The notes under the pieces are model-generated. The model saw only the letters and a list, made by a program, of their open reading frames with translations, was not told where the DNA came from and did no database searches. DNA of 12,452 bases, taken from contig JACMOF010000158.1 in assembly GCA_014378155.1 (NCBI GenBank), forward strand, positions 1 through 12,452. Reading direction: 5' to 3'. Shown one piece after another: positions 1 to 8,054 of the stretch; the stretch's first letter is position 1; every line of letters begins with the position of its first letter. Position numbers and translations under genes: made by a program. The stretch comes from Caulobacter sp. GTDB taxonomy: Bacteria; Pseudomonadota; Alphaproteobacteria; Caulobacterales; Caulobacteraceae.

Positions 1-252
1 CAACACATGACGTACGCCAAGCTTTTCCGTGCAGTGCTTCTGCAGGAACGGCGCGAATTTGCCGGCGTCCAGGTGGTAGGCGTAGTTAGCCATGCCCTGG
101 TATTCGGGCGTGGTGATGGTCTTGGGCGCCAGGCCCTCGTCGCAGAGCGCGCCCTGAGGGCAGACCGCCTGATCGAACGTCCGGCCACGGCTATCGGCCA
201 GCCAGTGCGGCGCCAGGTTCACCTGGCCGTGCACCGTCCAATTTGCAGCGGC
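1..252 (-). pseudogene. Tryptophan halogenase fragment, 5'-truncated, runs off left edge
   Basis: Read on the minus strand from 240 down to 1, the frame is open for 80 codons. It carries stretches typical of flavin-dependent tryptophan halogenases of Caulobacter and sphingomonad type: VHGQVNLAPHWLAD, then ITTPEYQGMANYAYHLDAGK, then FAPFLQKHC and LGVRHVL. YAYHLDA followed by FAPFL lies about a quarter to a third into the roughly 500-residue family proteins. The N-terminal FAD-binding half-domain (GxGxxGW, about 100 residues or more) should lie upstream but is absent: an in-frame TAA sits at 255-253, only 12 bases above the first family-like residue, and the other two frames of 241-387 show nothing halogenase-like. 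The downstream WxWxIP motif would be outside the window. A GTG at 234-232 could start a short protein, but it would lack the flavin site, so I call a pseudogene. Family identity is from recognition, not a search; a sequencing error or unusual start cannot be excluded. Confidence 0.6.
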
Positions 253-387
253 TTACCGACATCTTTTCGCGTACCGGCGTTCCGCAGAGGTAGCGGTAAG
301 ATTGAAAATTCGATGCGGTCAAGAGTTGCGAACCGCCAAAGTCTATTTGTAGGAGTATTTTTTGAGACGCTGCGGTCGCCCGTAAGG
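253..387. other. AT-richer gap between carboxylesterase stop and halogenase fragment
   Basis: This gap contains no convincing gene. By hand count, 241-380 has 69 A/T of 140 bases, and 301-370 has 41 of 70, clearly richer in A/T than the coding sequence around it. It holds a T-rich run near 357-363 on the plus strand and a weak imperfect dyad GCGGT...ACCGC (about 314-335, 12-base loop). The T-run is on the wrong strand to end the minus-strand operon, so I do not call a terminator. It may be leftover upstream DNA from the rearrangement that truncated the halogenase. Confidence 0.4.
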
Positions 388-2064
388 TCACGCTAAGGGT
401 GGTTTTCGGCCATCGAGGCGTTCAATCGCATCCCATAGGCGCCGTTCAGCTCCGTATCGATCGGCGACGACGCTACAGGTCGCGTCAATCACCATGGTTT
501 CGCGACGCTGCAGCTCGTAGGGCGGCCAAGCTGGCTGATCTGGGGCCGATGGCCGGCCGTCGCGCGCGAACGACGCCCAAAAGGCGCTGGTGTTGCGGGC
601 AGCTTGGACGCGGTCGGGACGGCTCCCAGCCAGGGTGTCGGGCGGGCCGACCGTGTTGAACACCAGCGGTATGTCACTGGCGTGCATCGCGCCGAGTTCA
701 TAGTCGGTGCCCGGCGCCTTGATGTTCGAACGATAGGCCAGGTTGTAATAATAAACCGGCGCTCCGCCCTGAGCGGCCTTGCGTTCGGCCGTGACGATCG
801 AGCCCGCGCCCATGTTGCGTTCGCTTCCGATGGCCAGATAAAGGTCGGTGTCTGACGCGCCGGGGCGGCTGGCGCGGTAGGTGTCGATGATCTGGTCGGC
901 CCGTTCACCGAAGCCTGCGGTCATCCGCGATTTGAGCCCGGCCGCGTCGAGAGAGAAGGCCGCGGTGTCATTGCCTTTCCAGGCGAAAAACGCCGCCTCG
1001 TTGTCGAGCCAACCGACGATCAGCGGCTTGTCGCGCGCGCTAACCGGGGCGCTTGGATCAAAAGGATGGTGCGGGAGGAGGGCTCCGTCCACCAGGGGGC
1101 CGTAGCAGCCGGGGCCTACCGCCTGGATGCCCCGCCAACCTTCGGGGTTCGTTCGAGTCGCACGCTTGGCCAAAGCGTCCTGAGCTTGCAGCAGCCGAGG
1201 GGCCGGAACCTCGAGCAGGCGCCGCCAATCGGTCGAGGCCAAGCCCAGTTCGTCCAGCAGCATGCGGGTGGTCTGGACGGCGGCCTCGGTCGTGCCGATC
1301 CGCACCGCTGGACCACTCTGGATCGCGGCCTTGGCGAACAGCGGCGCGACCGAAGGCATGGCGTAGAGGCATGCGGTCTTGGCCCCGCCTCCGGACTCGC
1401 CAAAGATCATGACATTGTCCGGATCGCCGCCGAAGGCGGTGATGTTGCGGGCGACCCACTTCAGCGCCAGGACGATGTCTGACAGGCCCTGATTGCCCGA
1501 GCCGGCATAGGGCTCTCCGCCCAATCCACCGAGATAGAGATAGCCCAACAGGCCCAGACGGTGATTGGTCGCGACGACGATGACGTCGTGGTCCCGCGCC
1601 AGTTGGCCGCCGTCCTGCGCCGCGCTGCCAGCCGAACCGGTCGTGTAGCCGCCGCCGTGGCTGTAGAACATCACGGGACGGCGCCGCCCGTCGCCGGCGG
1701 GTTTCCAGATATTGAGCACCAGGCAGTTTTCGTCGGGCGCAGGCTCGTTCAGTCCATAGACGGTATCGGGGTGTTGCAAGGAGGGCGGGCCAAGCCGGGT
1801 CGCATCGCGCACGCCGGCCCAGGGCTTGGCGGCGGTGGCGGGCAGGAAACGCGCCGCGCCAGACACACTGGCGCCGTAGGGCACGCCGCGGAACACGTCG
1901 ACTCCGTCGGACCGTGAGCCTCGCAACCGGCCCTCCGCCGTCTCGATGATCACCGCCTCGGGCATGGTCGCGGCGCCCAGAAGGTAGGGCGCCGCGACCA
2001 TGCCGGCGCTGGCGATGAGAAGGCGTCGACGGTCGAGGCTAGGCCTGAACAAATTATGTGTCAT
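388..2064 (-). CDS. Type B carboxylesterase, exported (Tat-like signal)
   Basis: An alpha/beta-hydrolase of the carboxylesterase type B family (PF00135, 558 residues, normal length), hydrolysing carboxylic esters. Counting from the chosen ATG, residues about 8-33 form a twin-arginine-like signal (SLDRRRLLIASAG). The family block ENCLVLNIWKP lies near 112-122 and the oxyanion loop HGGG at 136-139. The nucleophile elbow GESGGG has Ser224, a probable acid is Glu356 (in DNEAAFF), and the catalytic His461 is in GAMHASDIPLVF. All catalytic parts are present. The ATG at 2064 is preferred over one 69 bases upstream because GGAG precedes it by 9 bases and the signal then begins correctly; the longer version adds a basic tail. 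It is last in the four-gene minus-strand operon, 132 bases after its neighbour. Context suggests removal of acyl or aromatic side groups from plant polysaccharide, but the native substrate cannot be read from sequence. Confidence 0.9.
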   Translation of the reverse strand: MTHNLFRPSLDRRRLLIASAGMVAAPYLLGAATMPEAVIIETAEGRLRGSRSDGVDVFRGVPYGASVSGAARFLPATAAKPWAGVRDATRLGPPSLQHPDTVYGLNEPAPDENCLVLNIWKPAGDGRRRPVMFYSHGGGYTTGSAGSAAQDGGQLARDHDVIVVATNHRLGLLGYLYLGGLGGEPYAGSGNQGLSDIVLALKWVARNITAFGGDPDNVMIFGESGGGAKTACLYAMPSVAPLFAKAAIQSGPAVRIGTTEAAVQTTRMLLDELGLASTDWRRLLEVPAPRLLQAQDALAKRATRTNPEGWRGIQAVGPGCYGPLVDGALLPHHPFDPSAPVSARDKPLIVGWLDNEAAFFAWKGNDTAAFSLDAAGLKSRMTAGFGERADQIIDTYRASRPGASDTDLYLAIGSERNMGAGSIVTAERKAAQGGAPVYYYNLAYRSNIKAPGTDYELGAMHASDIPLVFNTVGPPDTLAGSRPDRVQAARNTSAFWASFARDGRPSAPDQPAWPPYELQRRETMVIDATCSVVADRYGAERRLWDAIERLDGRKPPLA

Positions 2065-2073
2065 GGCGGAAGG

Positions 2074-2077
2074 CTCC
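2074..2077 (-). promoter_or_regulatory. Ribosome binding site fixing the carboxylesterase start
   Basis: On the minus strand GGAG lies 9 bases before the ATG at 2064. The upstream alternative ATG at 2133 has no comparable site, and translation from 2064 places the twin-arginine-like signal close to the N-terminus, so this decides the start. Confidence 0.55.
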
Positions 2078-2196
2078 GTTTCAGAGGCTGAGATCGACAG
2101 AATCTTCGGCCTTCGCCGCACCCTGCCGACCATTGAGCGGCGGCCCGGGTCTGACTGGAAACGGCCCCGTCCGCAGTCTTGTTCAGGCGTGTGCCG

Positions 2197-3162
2197 TCAG
2201 CGCTTGCGATCCAGCAGCCCATGCATGCCGATCCAGCGGACATAGGCGTCGAACCAGCCGGTGCTGGTCGTGGTTTTCGGGTACATGCCAAAGCCGTGCC
2301 CGCCCTGCTCATAAAGGTGGAATTCGACCGGCCGCTTGGCCGCCTTCCAACTGTCGATCAGGCCAAAACCGCTGTTGGCGAAGAACGGATCGTCGGCGGC
2401 CAGGGCGACGAACATCGGCGGCGCATCGGCCGGAACCGCGACTGGAGACAGCGGGCCGTAGATGATCCCGATGAAGGCCGGCTTGGCGTCATCGCCCGCC
2501 AAGGTGGTCGCCAAGGTCAGCATGGCGCCGGCCGAAAAGCCGATCATGCCGACCCGGTCGGGATCGATCCGCCACTCGGCCGCGCGGCCACGGACCAGTG
2601 CGAAGGCCGAGCGGGAATCGGCGATCTGCGGGGCCAGGCCCGCCATCGCCGCCTCGGGGCTCGGTCGCGGCCCCTTCGCGGTCGCCGAGAACATCTCGCT
2701 CATGGAGCGCTCGAACCCGGGCATGTCCGCGGGCGTTGGGTTGAGCCGGTATTTCAGCACGAAGGCCGCCACGCCCTTGTCGGCGAGGGCGCGCGCGACA
2801 TCCCAGCCCTCGTTCTCCATCGACAGCGTGCGAAAGCCGCCGCCGGGCGCGACGATCACGGCCGCGCCGGTCGCCTTGGTGGGATCGGGGAGGAACGGGG
2901 TGAGGGTGGCGACCGTGACGTTGCGGGCGAAGAGGCTTTTGTACTGGCTGTGCCAGGCCTCCGGCGCGGTCGCTCCAGCCAGGGGGCCGGTGTCCAAAAC
3001 GATGGCGTTCGGCTGGGCGGGGATGGCGGTGGGCGTCATCCGGTTGTCCTGCGCCTGAGCGCCGGTGGCAAGACTGCAGGCGAGCGCCACGCCGATCGCG
3101 GCCAGGCGCGCGCGCAAGGGTTGGGACGGGCGTCCGGATGCTGTTGAGCGGATGGATTGCAT
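2197..3162 (-). CDS. Secreted alpha/beta hydrolase, BD-FAE / acetylxylan esterase-like
   Basis: A 321-residue exported esterase of the BD-FAE / alpha-beta hydrolase fold-3-like group, often annotated acetylxylan esterase or endo-1,4-beta-xylanase B-like. From the chosen ATG, residues 1-37 form a signal peptide with basic N-region (RSTASGRPSQPLRAR), hydrophobic core and an AQA cleavage site before QDN. The oxyanion loop is PGGGF (about 106-110), the nucleophile elbow GFSAG has Ser210, the acid is probably Asp257 or Asp258 (AADDPFF), and His289 sits in GGHGFG. The triad is complete. The start at 3162 is chosen because GGGAGAA lies just upstream; the in-frame ATG at 3180 would bury that site inside the gene. 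It follows the sialate-esterase-like gene by 57 bases and precedes the carboxylesterase. Likely role: removing acetyl or feruloyl groups from xylo-oligosaccharides in the periplasm. The exact ester is not determinable here. Confidence 0.9.
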   Translation of the reverse strand: MQSIRSTASGRPSQPLRARLAAIGVALACSLATGAQAQDNRMTPTAIPAQPNAIVLDTGPLAGATAPEAWHSQYKSLFARNVTVATLTPFLPDPTKATGAAVIVAPGGGFRTLSMENEGWDVARALADKGVAAFVLKYRLNPTPADMPGFERSMSEMFSATAKGPRPSPEAAMAGLAPQIADSRSAFALVRGRAAEWRIDPDRVGMIGFSAGAMLTLATTLAGDDAKPAFIGIIYGPLSPVAVPADAPPMFVALAADDPFFANSGFGLIDSWKAAKRPVEFHLYEQGGHGFGMYPKTTTSTGWFDAYVRWIGMHGLLDRKR

Positions 3163-3167
3163 GCTGT

Positions 3168-3174
3168 TTCTCCC
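3168..3174 (-). promoter_or_regulatory. Strong ribosome binding site deciding the alpha/beta hydrolase start
   Basis: GGGAGAA on the minus strand lies 5 bases before the ATG at 3162 (7 bases from the GGGAG core). It falls inside the longer frame that would begin at 3180, which argues that 3162 is the real start. Confidence 0.65.
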
Positions 3175-3219
3175 TGTCATGGCGTGTTGTCGTGCTGGGC
3201 TCGGCCGCGCCTGAGGCGC

Positions 3220-5151
3220 TTAGGGCACGGTGATTTCAAAGGGTCCAACCGGTTGGCCGGCGCGGTCGAAGAGGTTGACGGTCGGGCTGTCGGCCCAGGC
3301 GTAGCGGACGCGCGTCACGGGCTTGCCGTCGCCGATGATCACGACCTGATCGCCGGAAGCCTTGGCGTTGGCGTAGCGACAGGAGCCAGTCGCTGCACAC
3401 AGCTCAAAACCGATGGCGGCATCGGCGCCGAGCATGGTCAGGCTGTCCGAGACGTCCGCGAAGGACAGCGTCGCCCCGCCGCCGGCGTCGCGGAGCGCCG
3501 AGCGAATCCGAGGACCCGACGGCGAGACAGCCTCCTGATAGGCCAGGGCGCGCAGGGCTCGGGCGGTCCGTCGGCCCACCTCTTGCTTTTCTCCCGGATG
3601 GATGTCGAGGCGATCGCCCAGATCGAGGGTCACCACGACCGCAGCGCGCCTATCGGTTTCCGCGACGCGACGCTGGATATCGCGCAAATGCGCCCAGCCG
3701 CTTTCGGTGGGGGCCGAAGCGGTCGCCCCATAGGCCGACAGCTGGATGATCGCGAAGGGCAGGTCGGGCGCCCCGAACTGCGCTCGCCAATCGGCCATCA
3801 TCGCCGCGAGCCGGCGATCATAGCCTGGCAGGTCGGTGTCGGACTCGCCCTGGTACCAGGCCACGCCGCGGAGCGCGGTCTCGCCCAGGGGTGCGATCAT
3901 GGCGTTGTAGAGCGTGCCCGCGCCGTTGATGTCGTCCCAGGGCGCGCGGGGCGCGTTGGACTTGGGCCGGCCGCCCAGCGCGTATCGCCACCCGGCGTCC
4001 AACGGGAGTATGGAGCCATCGTCGAAGCGCAGGCGCATCTCACTGGCGGGACCCGTCATGCCGCCTTCGGCATAGACGTTGTCGACATTGACAGTGATGA
4101 CATTGCGGCCCTCGACCAACACGCCTGGGGCCACCCGGTAGCGGCGCTGCGCGCTGGCGATGCTGCCGCCCCCGATCGGAGCGCCGTTGACCCAAGTCCG
4201 ATCCGCGTCGTCGATCGCGCCCAAAGCCAGGACAGCGCCTTGACGGGCCTGGGCGGCGGTCAGGTCAATCTCCTTCTTGAACCAGACCATGCCGACATAG
4301 TCGGACAGCGCCGCCACGCCCCAGCGGGTGAAATAGCCGACGCCGGGCGCCGCGCGCCAGTCCAGGCGGCCGTCCGCACGCCAGGGCTCATCGGTGGATT
4401 GAACCCCCGCCTGGGTGCGCCACCAGCTTTCCCACGCCGCGCCGGCCTGGGCGTCGCCGGCGGCCGCGTCGCGGTTGTAGAGGGCCAGCATCTGGGCTTC
4501 GGGCTTCATGCCGGCGGCGGCAAGCCCTTCGGGCGCCATCCAGGCTGAAATGCGCGATCCGCCCCAACTGGCGTGGATCAATCCGATCGGGGCCTTGACG
4601 GTCTTGCGTAGAGCCTGGCCGGTGTAGAAGCAGACGGCGGAGAACCTGGCGATCGACTGCGGCGTCGCCGCCGTCCAGACCGGCGTCTCGAAGCGGGCCT
4701 GCGGCGCCGTAGCCGTCTGCTTGGCTACGGTCAGAAGCCGCAAATCGGCGTCGGCTGCGCCCGCGATCTGAAAACTGTTCTGGGCCTGCTCTGCCGCGAG
4801 TTCCATATTGCTTTGGCCCGAACAGAGAAAGACGTCGCCGATCATCAGGTCATCGACGAACAACTGGCCGCTTTGCGCGGAGACCAGCATCTGATACGGG
4901 CCACCAGCGGGCAGGGGCGGCAGGATCAAACGAAACCGCCCTTGGCTATCGGCTGTGGCGCGGGCCGATCGGCCGGCCAGGACAACGCTGACGGTCTCGC
5001 CCGCGCGCGCCTGGCCCGTCACGACGAGCGGCTGGTCGCGCTGCAGCACGGCGTGCTCGCCGATCGCCCCATCCAGCCTCGGCGCGGCCAGGCTCGCTGT
5101 CGATAGGCTCAGGCCAATAATCAGGCTGCTCAGGAAAATCCGCATCGTCAT
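3220..5151 (-). CDS. Sialate O-acetylesterase-like SGNH esterase (possibly CE20-like)
   Basis: A 643-residue exported SGNH-type carbohydrate acetylesterase. After a signal peptide (MTMRIFLSSLIIGLSLSTASLA, then APRLDG) comes a beta-sandwich that opens with the family-typical GEHAVLQRDQPL (about 31-42). The catalytic domain has GQSNM with Ser114, a WYQGESD block at about 432-438, and DIHP with Asp516 and His518 as the remaining catalytic pair. The middle (about 285-390) holds a GH2-like jelly-roll insert (WFKKEIDL, DRTWVNGAPIGGG, NVITVNVDN), the arrangement seen in xylan/xyloglucan acetylesterases of the CE20 type. Bacterial proteins of this architecture in hemicellulose loci usually deacetylate xylan or xyloglucan rather than sialic acid. 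An in-frame GTG at 5199 gives 16 extra residues but pushes the signal inward, so ATG 5151 (or 5145) is preferred; no start has a strong ribosome site. It follows the GH3 gene by 77 bases. CE20 membership is my inference. Confidence 0.88.
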   Translation of the reverse strand: MTMRIFLSSLIIGLSLSTASLAAPRLDGAIGEHAVLQRDQPLVVTGQARAGETVSVVLAGRSARATADSQGRFRLILPPLPAGGPYQMLVSAQSGQLFVDDLMIGDVFLCSGQSNMELAAEQAQNSFQIAGAADADLRLLTVAKQTATAPQARFETPVWTAATPQSIARFSAVCFYTGQALRKTVKAPIGLIHASWGGSRISAWMAPEGLAAAGMKPEAQMLALYNRDAAAGDAQAGAAWESWWRTQAGVQSTDEPWRADGRLDWRAAPGVGYFTRWGVAALSDYVGMVWFKKEIDLTAAQARQGAVLALGAIDDADRTWVNGAPIGGGSIASAQRRYRVAPGVLVEGRNVITVNVDNVYAEGGMTGPASEMRLRFDDGSILPLDAGWRYALGGRPKSNAPRAPWDDINGAGTLYNAMIAPLGETALRGVAWYQGESDTDLPGYDRRLAAMMADWRAQFGAPDLPFAIIQLSAYGATASAPTESGWAHLRDIQRRVAETDRRAAVVVTLDLGDRLDIHPGEKQEVGRRTARALRALAYQEAVSPSGPRIRSALRDAGGGATLSFADVSDSLTMLGADAAIGFELCAATGSCRYANAKASGDQVVIIGDGKPVTRVRYAWADSPTVNLFDRAGQPVGPFEITVP

Positions 5152-5228
5152 CCAGTCGGTCTCGGTTGGGGCAGTTGGGTTGGCTTCAGGCCGCGCCACA
5201 ACTCGGCGGCCAAGGCGTTGACGGGAGG

Positions 5229-7952
5229 CTATTTTGGCACCGCAACGGCCTCATCGACCGAAACGTCGGCCGACTGGCCTGGGAGGCCGGTGTCGGGCTG
5301 TCCCGAGCCGACGCTGATGCGGTAGCGTCCCACAGCGACCCGCCTCCTGCCGTCGAGATCGACCGAGCTGAGGTCACGTGGCGAGAGCGTGAAGGTGAGT
5401 TCGCGAGTCTCGCCCGGCTTCAGCGCCACGCGGTGGAAGCCTCGCAGGGCCAGGCGAGGCGCGCCGGGCGTCTGGGGGAAACTCAGATAGAGCTGCGCCA
5501 CCTCGTCGCCGGGGTGGCCCCCCGTGTTTTGAAGGGTTGTCGTCACCCGCAGGCCCTGACCCGCGCCCCCGACCGCCGGCTCCAGTTTGAGAGGACTATA
5601 GGCGAACGCCGTGTAGCTGAGCCCGTAGCCGAACGGATACACGGGCGCGCCGGCGAAATAGCGGTAGGTTCGCCCAGCCATCGCATAGTCATCGAAGGAC
5701 GGCAGATCGCTGACCGAACGATAGAAGGTCAGCGGCAGGCGCCCGGCCGGATTGATCTTGCCGGACAGGACATTGGCGATCGCCAAACCGCCGGACTGGC
5801 CAGGGTACCAGGCCTCCAACAGAGCCGAGGCGTTGTCCTTGGCCCAGGCAAAGTTCAGAGGGCTGCCGTTCAGGGCCACGACGATCAGCGGCTTGCCTAG
5901 GGTCTTGGCCTGCTCCAACAAGGCCTGCTGGTCGGCGGGCAGGTCGAGCGTCGTCTTGTCGCCGCCCTTGAAGCCGGGGATTTCGACCGGCGATTCCTCG
6001 GCCTCCAGATCGGAGGTCAGCCCCACGACCGCCACCAGCACGTCGGCCTTGGCTGCGGCGGCCTTTAGTTCGGCGGATGGATTGGTGGAGATACGCTTCC
6101 ACACCAGACTGACACCGGACAGGACGTGGGATTCGGAAACCACCTCGATCGGATAGCGACGGCCCTTTTCCAGGCTCAGGGTCTTCATCGTCGGCAAGCT
6201 GCCCCAACCGGCCTTGCGAAGATCGGCGAACGGCTTGCCGTCTAGAGTCATTTCTCCGTTGAAACCGCTCAGGCCGAGGCGGTAGGTCCCGCTCTCGGGC
6301 GGGACCAAATAGCCCGTCCAGATTACGCGGTGGTGGTCCGACACCGTCGCCAAATCCAGGCTGCGCGCCGCGACGTCCGCCTCCACGCGCGTGACCACGG
6401 GCTGCTCAGCGTAGCGCATCTTTGCGACGGCCTCGCCGAATGCGCCTGGCGCGAAGCGCGTGGGCGGTGCCTCGACGGTGTTGAAGTAGCGCGCCAACAG
6501 GCCCGGCTTGCCGTCGGGCGTACGCAAGGCCGTGGCCGGAACGCGGTCGCCGTCGGTGAACGAGGCCCCGAACGGCGCGTAGCTGACCTGCGCCGAAGGC
6601 ATGGCGCGTCGCAAACCCTCGACGACCGAAATCGGCGGGGCTGATAAGGACGAGGAATAGTTGCCGCGCAGCACCCGCGTGGCGTCGCCCAAGGGGCCGA
6701 TCACCGCGATGCGCAGGCCAGGCTTGAGCGGAAGGACACCGTCGTTCTTCAGCAGGACGAGGCTCTTCTCGCTCGCCGCCAGGGCTAGCGCCTCGTGTTC
6801 GGACGTTAGGACGGTCGTGGGCGCGGATGTACGCGAAGCGCTCGCCGGAGTAGCCGGGAGATCGCCAATCCGGAACCGTGCCGAGAACAGACGCACCAGC
6901 GACCTGTCGATGTCGGCCACGGTGATCAGGCCACGATCCAAAGCCTCGCGATAACGGCCCGCCAGACCGTCCGTGTCGGTCAAGGTCGCGCCGTTGCACT
7001 CGTTATCGACGCCGGCTCGCATGGCCGCGGCGACGGCGGTGGCCGCGTCGGGCGCGTATTTGTGATGGTCGCTGATGTCCTTGACCGCGTCGCAGTCGGA
7101 CACGACATAACCGCTAAAGCCCCAGGCTCCGCGCAGATGCTCCTTGAGCAGAAGATCGCTCGCGCAGGCCGGCTGCCCGTCGATCCGGTTGTAAGCGCAC
7201 ATCACCGACCCGGCGCGCGCCTCGACGATCGCGGCGCGGAAAGCGGGCAGGTAAGTGTCTTCGAGATCGTGGCGCGAGACGAAGACATTGGCGCTGTGTC
7301 GGGTCGACTCCGGGCCGCTATGAACCGCGAAGTGCTTGGGCGTGGCGATAACACGTGGGCGCTCAGGGTCCGGACCCTGAATACCCTCTACGAACGCCAC
7401 GCCCATCCGCGCCGTCAGGAACGGATCCTCGCCATAGGTCTCCTGGCCCCGGCCCCAGCGCGGATCGCGGAAGATGTTGATGTTGGGCGACCATGTGTCC
7501 AGGCCCGTGCCGATGCGCCCCATGCGGCCGGTCTCGCGCGCCAGGGCGTGCAGGCCTTGAACCTCGGTTCCAATCGCGCTGGCGACATCGTGGATCAGGG
7601 CGGGATCAAAGGTCGCCGCCAAGCCGATGGGTTCGGGAAAGTTGGTGGTGGGCAGGGGCCCCAAGGCCCCGTGCAGCGACTCGGTCCACCAGTTGTAGGC
7701 CGGAATATCCAGCCGCGGGATGGCCGGCGCGGTGTTGAGCAGTTGTTCGAGCTTTTCATCGCGCGTCATCTCGCTGACCAACGCGGTCGCCGCGCGATCA
7801 GCCTGGGTGCTCACGGCGGAGGTCGGGGAGAGGGTCTGCTCGACGGGGCCTGCGTCAGCGCTAGACGCAACGACCAAGACCGATGCGACGAACGTCGCGG
7901 CGGCGACCATGGTCCATCGTCGGCGCGTGGCCTCCGGCACTCTGTTTCGCAT
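5229..7952 (-). CDS. GH3 beta-xylosidase/arabinosidase-type glycosidase with PA14 domain
   Basis: A 907-residue exported family 3 glycoside hydrolase. A signal peptide (core about 15-33, cleavage near ADA/GP) is followed by the TIM-barrel domain: YNWWTESLHG (86-95), FRDPRWGRGQETYGEDP (161-177), PKHFAVHSGPE (205-215) and YVVSDCDAV with nucleophile Asp286. The SDC signature and the WWTESLHG block are typical of the xylosidase/arabinofuranosidase branch of GH3 rather than beta-glucosidases. The second alpha/beta domain (about 390-475 and 625-765) is split by a PA14 domain (about 480-622, with GYLVPPESGTYRLGLSG). An Fn3-like domain ends the protein (about 800-885). Ends and motifs are intact. It is first in the minus-strand operon, about 175 bases from the shared operator. 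Expected action: releasing xylose, and perhaps arabinose, from short hemicellulose oligomers. Start 7952 is the outermost ATG; Met15 is an alternative, and ribosome sites are weak for both. Confidence 0.92.
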   Translation of the reverse strand: MRNRVPEATRRRWTMVAAATFVASVLVVASSADAGPVEQTLSPTSAVSTQADRAATALVSEMTRDEKLEQLLNTAPAIPRLDIPAYNWWTESLHGALGPLPTTNFPEPIGLAATFDPALIHDVASAIGTEVQGLHALARETGRMGRIGTGLDTWSPNINIFRDPRWGRGQETYGEDPFLTARMGVAFVEGIQGPDPERPRVIATPKHFAVHSGPESTRHSANVFVSRHDLEDTYLPAFRAAIVEARAGSVMCAYNRIDGQPACASDLLLKEHLRGAWGFSGYVVSDCDAVKDISDHHKYAPDAATAVAAAMRAGVDNECNGATLTDTDGLAGRYREALDRGLITVADIDRSLVRLFSARFRIGDLPATPASASRTSAPTTVLTSEHEALALAASEKSLVLLKNDGVLPLKPGLRIAVIGPLGDATRVLRGNYSSSLSAPPISVVEGLRRAMPSAQVSYAPFGASFTDGDRVPATALRTPDGKPGLLARYFNTVEAPPTRFAPGAFGEAVAKMRYAEQPVVTRVEADVAARSLDLATVSDHHRVIWTGYLVPPESGTYRLGLSGFNGEMTLDGKPFADLRKAGWGSLPTMKTLSLEKGRRYPIEVVSESHVLSGVSLVWKRISTNPSAELKAAAAKADVLVAVVGLTSDLEAEESPVEIPGFKGGDKTTLDLPADQQALLEQAKTLGKPLIVVALNGSPLNFAWAKDNASALLEAWYPGQSGGLAIANVLSGKINPAGRLPLTFYRSVSDLPSFDDYAMAGRTYRYFAGAPVYPFGYGLSYTAFAYSPLKLEPAVGGAGQGLRVTTTLQNTGGHPGDEVAQLYLSFPQTPGAPRLALRGFHRVALKPGETRELTFTLSPRDLSSVDLDGRRRVAVGRYRISVGSGQPDTGLPGQSADVSVDEAVAVPK

Positions 7953-7985
7953 CTAGGCCGCCCTAATATCATTTATCCGGCTAGA

Positions 7986-7999
7986 TCGCCTTGAGGCGA
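7986..7999. repeat. Short stem-loop upstream of the GH3 gene
   Basis: TCGCC-TTGA-GGCGA forms a perfect 5-base stem with a 4-base loop. It lies 34-47 bases before the GH3 start and would be in that transcript's leader if transcription starts upstream. No T-run follows on either strand, so it is not a standard terminator. Role unknown; short GC-rich stems arise by chance in such DNA. Confidence 0.35.
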
Positions 8000-8054
8000 C
8001 ACGCCGTTTGTTATGGCTGTCTCACGAACAGTGCGCTGCCGGTCAGTCACCGCT

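Noticed and set aside
352..366. T-run after GAGTA as a terminator for the carboxylesterase operon
   Set aside because: The T-run is on the plus strand while the operon is on the minus strand, and there is no strong GC stem before it.
1039..1046. CGCTAACC-like half-site inside the carboxylesterase gene
   Set aside because: It is inside coding sequence, lacks the second half, and is explained by codon use.
2179..3147. A 322-codon plus-strand open frame opposite the alpha/beta hydrolase
   Set aside because: Composition is that of a mirror frame (HRR, GRAG, RQGG runs) and no domain is recognisable, while the minus strand encodes a complete esterase.
3157..4548. A 463-codon open frame on the plus strand antisense to the sialate-esterase-like gene
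   Set aside because: Its translation is Arg/Gly/Ala-rich without family motifs and lies opposite a gene with intact catalytic motifs; long antisense frames are normal in DNA with strong G/C third positions.
7986..7999. Stem-loop as an intrinsic terminator of either operon
   Set aside because: No U-run follows on either strand and it precedes the GH3 gene rather than following one; kept only as an unexplained stem.
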